64,000 nucleotides of DNA from Pyrenophora tritici-repentis (Eukaryota > Ascomycota > Dothideomycetes > Pleosporales > Pleosporaceae): contig NC_089392.1 of assembly GCF_003171515.1 (NCBI RefSeq), positions 2,046,001 to 2,110,000 on the forward strand, read 5' to 3'. Below, piece after piece: positions 21,678 through 30,345 of this stretch. A program made the translations under genes and the position numbers. Below the pieces are notes generated by a model. That model was not told where the DNA came from, searched no databases, and was given only the letters and a program-made list of their open reading frames with translations. Each line of letters starts with the position of its first letter. Position 1 is the first letter of the stretch.

Positions 21678-22823
21678 CTACCACGAGCTGATATCAACAA
21701 CAGTGACCGTGACACTGTTGGCGTTGGCAGGCGGCAGGTTTCCACCACCCATGATCAACAACTTGGTTGGGTCGCTAAGGACACGGAGATGCCTGGTGTA
21801 TGAGGTCGCTTCAGGTGTGGCAACCTTGATCCAGGGACCCTGTCCAAGACCTCTGTTGATGAAAACCTCCGAGTTGCTGTGTGCGCTGGCGATGATGGTG
21901 CCATTGACTCCTCCAAAGCTGCTCCAAGCCACATGAGGAGAACCACTGGGAATCGTGCCATCAGTAGCCTTGAGACTGATACCGGTAGCTTCGCCGAACT
22001 TGGTGGGGTCGGAAACAATCTTGTAGTATACGGGGAATTGGTAGGAGTTGGGAATGGCAGGGCCACCACCGTACTCGTAGGTCATGATGTATTGCCCGTT
22101 TGGCAGCTCAGCGACAGTGGGCATACCAGGACGGTCGGTGTAGGTAGGGTAAGTCACGTCGTTGACGACGGCGCCCCAAGTCTTCAGATCCGTAGTAGAC
22201 TGGTGTACCATCTTCTGACCGTAAGTCGCATTTTCGCGTTGGTCGGAGTAGTAGCAGATGAGCGTGTTTTGGTACATCATCAAGAATGGCTCCCACACCG
22301 GGGTGAGGCCGTTGTTAGGAACAGCCCTACCGCCCTTTGCGATGTGCGATACAAATTCCCAGGTAACGCCATCGTCTTTTGAGGCGTACAGTTCAATCTC
22401 CGTGCTGGAGAGGTCGGTGGGGATCGAGGACCCGGAGATCAGAACGGTACCAGCTGGGTAGCCACCGATAGCCTGTGGCAGAACGTAGAGGGTGGGTTGG
22501 TAACGCAGACCAAAGCCGTTTTGCGTATCCTGCACGCGCGAGATCTCCTTCCATGTCAACCCACCGTCGCTAGACTTGTAGATGGGGAAGTAGACAATGG
22601 GTGGCTCAGGTGAGTAGTTCTCCCATGTTGCAAGAATGGAGCCGTCACTAAGTTGTGCACTGCGGGCGTAGAGAACACCAGGGTCGGTCCAACCGGCATT
22701 GCGTGGCGGCGAGAAGATGACATTGCGGGAGAAAGTCGGCTGTTGTGTCTGGCGTTTAGGATGTGCCGACACCGTGGTGGAGACCACGCTGATCAATGAC
22801 AGGAACAAGGTAGAGAGACGCAT
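21678..22823 (-). CDS. Secreted GH93-type exo-arabinanase-like enzyme
   Basis: Single-exon gene of 381 residues. The ATG at 22823 is chosen because it starts a clean signal peptide (MRLSTLFLSLISVVSTTVSA) with a TATA-like box about 60 bp upstream. The open frame extends 25 codons further but would bury the signal. The mature protein has sialidase-like propeller blades: NAGWTDPGVLYARSAQLSDG, SSDGGLTWKEISRV, ASKDDGVTWEFVSHI, GLTPVWEPFLMMY, DRPGMPTVAELPNGQYIMTY and SGSPHVAWSSFGG. These Asp-box-like repeats and the order of motifs match fungal GH93 exo-1,5-alpha-L-arabinanases, which release arabinobiose from the arabinan of plant pectin. Catalytic acids are probably among the conserved Glu/Asp of the WEPF and YEYGGG blades. 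Other sialidase-fold families cannot be wholly excluded. Confidence 0.85.
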   Translation of the reverse strand: MRLSTLFLSLISVVSTTVSAHPKRQTQQPTFSRNVIFSPPRNAGWTDPGVLYARSAQLSDGSILATWENYSPEPPIVYFPIYKSSDGGLTWKEISRVQDTQNGFGLRYQPTLYVLPQAIGGYPAGTVLISGSSIPTDLSSTEIELYASKDDGVTWEFVSHIAKGGRAVPNNGLTPVWEPFLMMYQNTLICYYSDQRENATYGQKMVHQSTTDLKTWGAVVNDVTYPTYTDRPGMPTVAELPNGQYIMTYEYGGGPAIPNSYQFPVYYKIVSDPTKFGEATGISLKATDGTIPSGSPHVAWSSFGGVNGTIIASAHSNSEVFINRGLGQGPWIKVATPEATSYTRHLRVLSDPTKLLIMGGGNLPPANANSVTVTVVDISSW

Positions 22824-22880
22824 CTTGTTGGATTGAGAAAAGAGCAAGATGATGACGATCAAGCTTGACGGGCAGGGTCG

Positions 22881-22887
22881 TATATAA
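22881..22887 (-). promoter_or_regulatory. TATA-like box of the GH93 gene
   Basis: TTATATA on the minus strand, 58-64 bp upstream of the chosen start codon, consistent with a core promoter of an inducible secreted enzyme gene. Confidence 0.45.
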
Positions 22888-23960
22888 GCAAACGCCAACC
22901 CAAATACCGTACCTCATCTTACTATTTTACCATGTACCTTTTGCCGGATGCCACCATCATGCCATCCACCCTAGGTATAGTTCGCCATTGCTATTCGAAG
23001 CCAGGTCTTTCTCGGAGACAGTCCGTTCACGTCGTGTCACCCTGGCCCACATTCTGTAGTCAGTATCCTTGCTCTCCGCTCAAACATCCTATCCGAATGG
23101 CGGGGAATCTCGTGGCCGTGTCCGGAGAAACTGTGGGGGTAAAGATCTGCGCGTCATGCGGGGGAAACGGTGGTTTCTACACCGAGGTATCGGTGCTACT
23201 ACCCCTAGCCTGCTTGACGAAGTTTATTGCCGAGCCGCGGAGAACAAGCTCGGAACAGATTGGAGGGCGGGTTCCTGAGAACACATGACGCTACAAATCT
23301 CGGCATTCCAGGGGCCAAGTCCTTGTAGGTATGCATGATGGGGAAGGTGCATTGTTATGGTGCAGTTGTGGTGGATGGGGTTGGGGGTTAGGGCATGGGA
23401 AAGATGAGAGGTGGCTTGGTGCATGACGCACGGCATTTGCGAGGGAAGGCACGAGCGGTGAAACATGACCGCTCGCTACCCCAACACCCACCCGATACGC
23501 GACTCGTCTCCAACCTCTAGAGACCCATTGCGCATCTATTGTCCAGTGTCGCGGCGTTCTTATTGAGAGAATCAGTTTGTCATCCTCTTCCTTTGTGTGC
23601 GCGTTGAGGCTTGTTTGCCGTAGTTAAGAGTAGGTCATCAGGGGGCCAAAAGTATGGTTGCACACAGAGGCTGCGCATCTCGTTGAACGCATGAAAGCAC
23701 TCTAGGGGGGCAGAGCAGGTTTAAGAGGACCAGAATGAACGAGGCAGCCTGTGCCTCACATGGGAGATTTGCCCAAGGCTGAAGTTTGCCAATCAGCGAT
23801 ATAGTCGGCGGCCTCATTGATTAGCCTGCAGGAGTGGCAGTGCATGAACTACCGCAGCAGCCATCTTTGATCTTGTCGATAGACAGCTGACTGCAGCCTG
23901 GAACGGTCAGGAACTCGGTCAAAAACTCAATCATGCCTGCCTCTTATCCACATCTCAGCT
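22888..23960. other. Intergenic between divergent genes
   Basis: About 1.07 kb containing upstream regions of the GH93 gene and the next plus-strand gene. I see no supportable coding frame, repeat or RNA gene. Confidence 0.45.
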
Positions 23961-26900
23961 ATGCCTGTGACGCCTATACTATGCGAAAATGGTAAGCCAT
24001 TATGTCTTCCTCAGGCTCAGAAGGAATCGATTGATGTGCGTTCAAGTAGCGTGGATGATGTGGCTGACCGTGTGATAGACTTCCAACATAGCATCCCCAT
24101 TTCCGATTCGCTCGAACTTGAATCAGCAGTTGAACAACGATTTAAAGACACCCAATACGGGGCGCGACACGCCTCTTCCACAATATGAGAAGACCCAATC
24201 AGTGCCTTTCACACTGAATCTTCAGGAAGATGCAAGAAATCCTGGCCAATTTCAGCTAGTCTTCAACATCGGGTCCAAGCCGCAAGCGCCCCACGGAATA
24301 CCCCTAGGCGAAACAGTAACTCATGGCGTCCTAGGGGTTGATCGAGATGACCCGAAACCCAACACGGAGCGGCCAGTACTCTATCAAACTCAAAAGTCGA
24401 GCCCACCTACTACACCAGTGAAAGATCAACAAGGCTGGGCTGATTTGGATCACGTGCCTCCCGAATTCCTCAAGAAAGTCGTACCGGACTGGAACGTGTC
24501 GTTCTCGCGGAGCGATTCAGCAGCATCAACACAATCAAAACGCCTTTCCAATATCGGAGCTAAGATCAAGAAAACGGGAAAGGGTTATGTAGTACGGTTA
24601 TTGAAGCGTTCTGCCGCAGACACCGACCAAATTGCTGAGGTAGACCTGGGTCAACATGCCTTGACCAAACAGGATTTACCCGAACAGGCCCTGGATGAAT
24701 TGGCGCTTGAACCCCATGAGTTGGGTGACACATGTAAGCCAGCCGAGTTATATGCTCCTTCTGCTCTTCCGTCAGACATCGACATAGAGCATCACTCTGC
24801 CCCGGGAACAGAATCAAATAGCGACAGCCAACTAACACGAACTGATGTATTCGAGATTGGTACTTCGAACGAAGATGGCATGCAAAGACCACAACAGTCT
24901 CCAACGCCCATACAGGCTCCTCCTGTTGTGCCATCTCCAAGGGTCCTGACAAGGAACAGTTTGGCCAGATACTCTATCGCGGAGGATAGTCTAAGCGATG
25001 CGGAGACGTTGATACCAGAAGTTCGTATCCATAATGAACAAACCGATTTCGAGCGTTTCTTCGGAAGTACATCAGTTGTTCCTACAAGATCAGGCTCGGT
25101 TTCTAGCATCATGAAAACACCTACACGCGGCTTGTCCATCCGCGCAGTGCATAAGAGGGTGGAGAAAAGGCCACGCTATGGTATGAAGGGTCGGGTAACG
25201 AGCCTGGACCTTAGAAGATCAGATGCCCATAAGTCTATCAAGCGTCGCCCTTCCCCAACGATCTTTGCAGAAACTTCCGTGTTGCGAGAGCGCCGGTTGA
25301 CTCCTACCAAGTCCACCGACTACGATGACAACTTGAAGGCAGACGAATATAGTACCTGGCAACACTCCGTCCGTAACACTGGTGTGGTGAACACCCGGCA
25401 TCTGCGTCACGTATCTGCAGATGACCTACAAGTGCCAGCGGTTTCGAAAGGAAAACTTCGTTTGCAAACCAATATCCCCCAAGCTAAATCTGCGCAAGTA
25501 TCGCCCATGACTCGACGGAGGAAATCTCCCAGGATACGTAAATCGATCTCGTCTTCCGCATCGCCAGTCGAACCAGAACATGTGAGAGTTAGCTGTTCAC
25601 CCGAGTGGACAGAAGTGAATCATTCAGATAAACTCCGCGAAGCTTTGAAGGAGGTCTTGGGTTCAACTATTCCAAAACTCGAAGATGATCATGCAGAAGG
25701 AGTAACCCCGAGGCAAACCCTACCAGAGATTATTGAGCCGGTAGAGGACGAACATATTGGTGAAATACCATTACCATCTGAGGTTGAGATACGCTCCGCT
25801 CCGACCAACGTTCGTAGTCCGACGTTGTTGTACTGGGGCCTTGCTTTGAGCGCATTGTCTGACAAGGCGTACGAAGGCTTCAAGCTGCTTCGGGACGCGT
25901 TCGGCACAGAGCCTCCTGTACCGCGAGGGCACGTTCGTGTCCGGTGGACTTGCGTAAGTGCACCTCTGAATCACTCTCCTATACCTTGCTGACCAACTGC
26001 AGTCTTGTGGTGAGTCGCTGTATGATGATTTCATCGAGCAACGACCCAATGCCGCCCGACTTCTGGAAGCCTTCCTTAACCGCCCAAGGGCTCATACTCC
26101 TAGGGATCCAAATAGCCAAGGGAGCTCAGCGTCATCAATGGCGTCTATCTTCGAGGCCTCCAGTAGAGCTTCGACATTAGCAACACCAGTATCAGCACAC
26201 GGCAGTTCAGCCTCGTGGGCTAGAGGCAGTGATCCATCCAAATACAGCCCTTCTCGCACACGTGCCAATAACCCGTTCAGTTTCTCTATGCGCCCATTCG
26301 ATACGGAATCCTGGTTATTGACATGCGCAAACGAAGGGCGTCTTACACCCAAGATCGTCCACCTCGATGTCAATCAAGGCAGAATCAGAAGCGACAAGGA
26401 CCTAGCAATGGTGTTACGAGAGCACTACAACCAGCTGAACCACCGATGGTTCAACTGGGCTCGTCTCCGCGGTCTGACAACCATTGAATTCGTTCAATTC
26501 GAAATCCACCGCAACCGCTTCGCTGATATCCGTGCCGCGCCGTCCATGCCCCCTAGGTCTGCAACCTCGTCAGCATCAACAGCTGACCCCGAGAAATCCG
26601 CAGGACTGTCTCTGCATCCATATTCTTTTGAGCCCAATGACCTGCTCCCGCCAGTGGGTAGCACATATCTAGTCCACCTCTTCAAGCACCCGAACGATTA
26701 TGACGGCGAGATGATAACGTATTTGCGTAGTCCGAAGCGTCGCGAGCGACTCGAGTTTGGAATGGGTTGGGGTGTCCATCTTGTGGAAGGATTTCTTGCG
26801 CAGCGCGTGTGGGCAGTTACGATGGCGATATTTGGGCTCGGTAGCATGGCGTTTGCGATTCTGTGGACGCTGAAGAAGGGAGATGTACAGGGCGCATTCG

Positions 26901-26968
26901 GTGTCGCGCAATGGGTGCTCGGTATTGCAGTGTTGTTGGTCGGGGGTCTGCAGGCATGGCTGGAGTAA
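23961..26968 (+). CDS. Large membrane-anchored protein of unknown function
   Basis: Three exons (23961-23991, 24092-25953, 26003-26968) give 952 residues. The second intron is clear (GTAAGT to CTGCAG with a CTGAC branch site). The first (100 bp, GTAAGC to ACATAG) is inferred because the main frame has no upstream ATG. Residues 1-600 are low-complexity, Ser/Pro/charged and probably disordered, with a basic patch near residue 160 (KIKKTGKGYVVRLLK). A conserved segment follows, VPRGHVRVRWTCSCGESLYDDF, which spans the second splice junction and recurs in many ascomycete proteins of unknown function. The last 60 residues form two hydrophobic helices (FLAQRVWAVTMAIFGLGS and GVAQWVLGIAVLLVGGLQAW), so the C-terminus is likely anchored in a membrane. 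I know no biochemical role for the family. Confidence 0.7.
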
Positions 26969-27244
26969 TTAGATAGATGAGTGATACCAAGCGCGCTACT
27001 TTTGGTTTCTGCTATTGAGGTATTTACTTGGACAGGCTGGGACTGGGAAAGCAAAGATGCTGTGTATTGGGCGTTTGCGTAGAGCTCAGGGTCAAGACAC
27101 AAGTTCTTTCTGCCTGGCGGTAATTTCAAACTCCGTCACTTGTGATTTTCGTTACTGCGCCCCTTCTTGTCACGCTGTTTGCTGTTTAACTAGTTATATT
27201 GTTAGTGCGGAGAAGTCTTCCATCAACACCAATAATAATTCGAA

Positions 27245-27401
27245 GGCTTCTTGGTCCAGTGGTCAGGACGGCACCGATAATCCGCCTCGAATGTGTCCTC
27301 GTTAAGGCCTCCTCATCTACGAGTTGAGATGTGCGGGCCTTGAGAAGGATTCATTCGAGGCTGGCTGTCATGCAGACTGAGGTTCAAATCCTTGAGAGGC
27401 C
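27245..27401 (+). ncRNA. tRNA-like gene A with a hairpin insert
   Basis: The ends fold as a type I tRNA. Acceptor GGCTTCT (27245-27251) pairs with AGAGGCC (27395-27401). The D-arm is GTC-loop-GAC with A box TGGTCCAGTGG. The T-arm is TGAGG-TTCAAAT-CCTTG with a B box. The variable loop is AGAC. Between the D-arm and variable loop lies about 100 nt that forms a long imperfect hairpin. It includes a perfect 10-bp stem (27284-27293 with 27352-27361) and an inner CATCT/AGATG. The first three pairs of an anticodon stem (GCA/TGC) continue into this hairpin. Position 33 is not T, so ordinary tRNA function is doubtful. Pol III transcription is inferred from the boxes and the following T-run. Confidence 0.6.
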
Positions 27402-27412
27402 AATTTCTTTTC

Positions 27413-27419
27413 TTTTTTT
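27413..27419 (+). terminator. Pol III oligo-T terminator of tRNA-like gene A
   Basis: A run of seven T residues starts 12 bases after the acceptor stem, preceded by shorter T-runs. Confidence 0.65.
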
Positions 27420-28324
27420 AACCCATGTTTTTTTGGCAGTCTTGCTTAGATATTTTTGCAGGGTGAGTGAAAGTAAAGGTTAAATCTTCTATACTCTCTC
27501 TCATAGTGATATATTTCTCTATCTCTCTTCTATGCTTTTTTTACTACCTTTGTCTACTACTAAGATGATTGGCATTGATTCATGGCAATGCAATGGCGTG
27601 TTTGACGCACACAAAGACAGCAAAAACCTTGTAGAGCACTCAAATCGTGGCATAAGGCAGGATAGGGCACAGGATACCAGTACCCTATCTTTGGCAACGT
27701 TAAAGCGTCTTCTTCAGATTCAGCGTTATAGTGAGTTATGTAGAGGGCAAATCCATGTGTCTGCTCCAAGCAGTAGCCTGTATGCGGTGATGGCAGTGTC
27801 CCCAAGTAATTTGAGGCGCGCATGTACAAAGTGGGAGTGGAGGCGCGTTTGCTGTGAGACACCTTCGCGTAAATCTCTACAATACCGAGTTTCAAGCATC
27901 GTGAGCTTGGAATGCGCGGTGAACGCGGCTTTTGTCTGTTGGCATGGTGGTACATCGTGAAGAAACGCAGTGTGTAGCTGCATTTGCACTAAGTTAATCT
28001 GGCATGGACATAGCTATTGCCTGGGATAACTGCAGATAGTGACTTCAGAGTACTCAGTATGCGCTGGAAACGGGTCATTCATGGACACAACATGGTCGAT
28101 CATCATGCCACGTGCACGTGCTTGCAACTCGAAGTCCTCGCGTAACCCCCACAAGCACCCTAAACCATCGCACACGGTGCCCCCAAAATGCCTCATAGAC
28201 GTCACACCACCCCCACCCCCACCTTTGCCCTAGTCTAGTAAGTCTCACAAGTTATGCCCGCTATCCTAATAATCTTCTATACGTATCAACTGAGAACCTC
28301 TGTATTTATCAAAACAAAACAATA
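27420..28324. other. Spacer between tRNA-like genes A and B
   Basis: About 900 bp. The open frames here (27532-27960 plus and its antisense) show no domain, signal or splice support. A short A/C-rich block, ATCAAAACAAAAC, ends just before gene B. A similar block precedes genes A and C. Confidence 0.4.
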
Positions 28325-28491
28325 GGCCCATTGGTCCAGTGGTTAAGACGCTCCAGTCAAATACCCACTTCGGTAGCAGTCTCACGGGGGTGGATGGTAG
28401 TGCACGCCTACGCTTCGGCGATTACCACCCCTTCTGTTACTGGGTGGGTGGACAACTTGGAGAGACCGAGGTTTAAGCCATTGAGGGGCCA
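28325..28491 (+). ncRNA. tRNA-like gene B with a hairpin insert
   Basis: The tRNA-like frame comprises acceptor GGCCCAT with AGGGGCC (one mismatch), D-arm GTC-CAGTGGTTAA-GAC, a perfect 5-bp anticodon stem CTCCA/TGGAG (28351-28355 with 28458-28462), variable loop AGAC and a T-arm with one mismatch. The B box (GGTTTAAGCC) is degenerate. The 102-nt anticodon-loop insert forms a long hairpin: ACCCAC pairs with GTGGGT, GTAGCAG with CTGTTAC, and GGGGTGG with CCACCCC. If processed like a normal tRNA intron the anticodon would read CAA. A T-run at 28496-28499 could end transcription. Confidence 0.55.
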
Positions 28492-28643
28492 TTCTGTTTT
28501 CATGTCTTTGTTTTCGGTCAGGAAAGATAGCTTTGATTCTCTCTCTCGCCACTCATGCTTAGCACTTGAGAAAGTGAAGGGGGGCTAGAAAAAAATTAGA
28601 TAGGGGGATGAGTGCAATTGAAGCCAGCTTCACTGTTGCTACG

Positions 28644-28852
28644 TGTAACGGGCTGAGCCCTAGGTCACATGACTAGGCCGCTGGCCTAGTCGCTTCCTTC
28701 CTTCTATCACTCCTTCCCCCAGCAGCCCGTGCGCCGTGCGCCAACCCAAACAAAGTGGGATGGCCGCCCACTTTCCTCTTCTTCTCTTCATCTCGACTGT
28801 AAACAGCATCTGGATTAGGTAGCTGGAATACAGTACCTACAGACCGTTCACA
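28644..28852 (+). mobile_element. Solo LTR, 209 bp, with CTACG target duplication
   Basis: Begins TGTAACGGGCTGAGCCC and ends ACCGTTCACA, so it has the TG...CA ends of a retrotransposon LTR. It is flanked on both sides by CTACG (28639-28643 and 28853-28857). A clearly homologous copy lies in opposite orientation at 54719-54934. No internal retrotransposon genes adjoin it, so it is a solo LTR left by recombination. Superfamily cannot be assigned from the LTR alone. Confidence 0.85.
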
Positions 28853-28983
28853 CTACGTGTGTGCCATGGCGAGTTTTTCTTGGTGGCCTGAAATCGCTAT
28901 TTTTAAGTAGATAATCAGAACTTCAATGTCCTATATGTATTACGTAGCCGAGCTATTCTTTCATCAAAACAACATAAGCAAAA

Positions 28984-29123
28984 GGTCTCTTGGTCTAGTG
29001 GTTATGACGCTCACTCAGCCCAGTTGTATAACGTCTGTAAGATGTCGAAAGGCATTCTGACCAGACTTGTTGTACGATGTGGTGGAATTGTGAGAGACCG
29101 GCGTTCAAATCGTCGAGAGGCTG
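28984..29123 (+). ncRNA. tRNA-like gene C with a hairpin insert
   Basis: The best preserved of the three. Acceptor GGTCTCT (28984-28990) pairs with AGAGGCT (29116-29122) over 7 bp with two G-U. The D-arm is GTC-TAGTGGTTAT-GAC. The anticodon stem CTCAC/GTGAG is perfect (29010-29014 with 29090-29094). The variable loop is AGAC, the T-arm is CGGCG-TTCAAAT-CGTCG, and the discriminator is G. The 75-nt insert folds into a hairpin with GTCTG/CAGAC, GATGTC/GGCATT and a GAAA tetraloop (29047-29050). The base at position 33 would be C, not T. The D-arm and variable loop resemble Gln/Glu tRNAs. Nine T residues follow. Confidence 0.65.
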
Positions 29124-29126
29124 ATC

Positions 29127-29135
29127 TTTTTTTTT
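29127..29135 (+). terminator. Pol III oligo-T terminator of tRNA-like gene C
   Basis: Nine consecutive T residues begin four bases after the discriminator position, as expected for a Pol III gene. Confidence 0.75.
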
Positions 29136-30129
29136 CTTTTTTGACTTGGTGTAGTGCTAGTTTATGGAAGGAGCACGCTTTTTTTTTCTAGTTGGAGAAT
29201 ACAGCGCTCACACTACGTATGCACTGCATAAGTAATACCTAACCTAGGCAAATACCGACATCTTCAACTCCAAAGACAGTGTCGTATATACATGCAGTGG
29301 GGATGCTTCAGTGCGCTCGTATTGGTGGTACGATGTTTCATGCAGTTTGAAACAAGCTTATGCACGAGCCGGACCACGTGGAACGGATACTATGCAACTA
29401 ATATGCATATGTGGGGGATGTACAACGGTTGCGCACAGGCGGCAACTGTCGAGCTGGAGAAATGCTCGGTAATTTTTCCCAAGGATCGATGCATGGTTTG
29501 GTGTTGATGTGCGACAGGGAGCACAGGGTGGAATAGGCCGGACCTGGAGTTTGGGTGGATCCCGCTTTATGGTTCTCCCACACCAAACATGATCAGTGAC
29601 ATGCTGCCCAACTACTACGCGCATTAATACCGGCCTTCTAGTTCATTAACTATACATTGCTGTACCCACGCAATCCGACCTACACATTCCACAGATACCA
29701 GGATATGTCGCTCAACAGCGAAAACGAAGGGTTCGACGGCCTCGATTCGCGAAACGAGAGTTCAGAGCTTTCGAGATATATCTATGAACGCCATATTTCA
29801 CTCTGTGCCCCACTCGCCATGTCGCTTCATACATAAATACCTCCAATCGGCACTATACCGAGACTACCTGCGCGTATGATGAATACGGCCGACACGAGTC
29901 GGGCGCTTCACATTGCGAAGTATTCCCGAAGCGGCGTTTCGATACTGCAGATACGGAACATCCAGTACCCTGACAATGTCGCTTGTCTCTTCAATCCCGA
30001 GAATAAGGTAATTCAAACATACCGCTATGTGTGCTTGGATCTGCATGCGGCAGGAACCATCCGTTCCAGGCTCTCCTTATACGAATCGCTTAGTGGCATG
30101 ACCAGAGACCGGGCAGCAGCTATTGACTG
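29136..30129. other. Upstream region of the AA9 gene
   Basis: About 1 kb with no convincing gene. The frame 29876-30319 overlaps the TATA box and leader of the AA9 gene and is not credible as coding sequence. Confidence 0.4.
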
Positions 30130-30137
30130 TATAAATA
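30130..30137 (+). promoter_or_regulatory. TATA box of the AA9 gene
   Basis: TATAAATA, about 209 bp upstream of the start codon at 30346, followed by a pyrimidine-rich leader. It is a near-consensus core promoter element. Confidence 0.55.
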
Positions 30138-30345
30138 GGGCTCCTGAAGCCTCGAAGAAGGACACCATCGCTACAGTTCGCTCTTTGGTTCTTTACCAGT
30201 CCTTTCTTTTCCTACCTACTTTCATTCTATCGTCACTTCACTGTGTGAAGCAGGCAGACACTCTTTCAAAAACAACAACGATACACATTCGCTTCCATCG
30301 AACAGCTTCAGTCTTTTGATCGGCAATCCGAGTTACGACTTTGAG

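Noticed and set aside
27245..29123. SINE interpretation of the three tRNA-like loci
   Set aside because: A and B boxes are over 80 nt apart around a hairpin, the tRNA acceptor is closed by its own 3' half, and I see no A-rich tail or flanking duplication.
29876..30319. 147-codon plus-strand frame before the AA9 gene
   Set aside because: Spans the TATA box and 5' leader of the AA9 gene.
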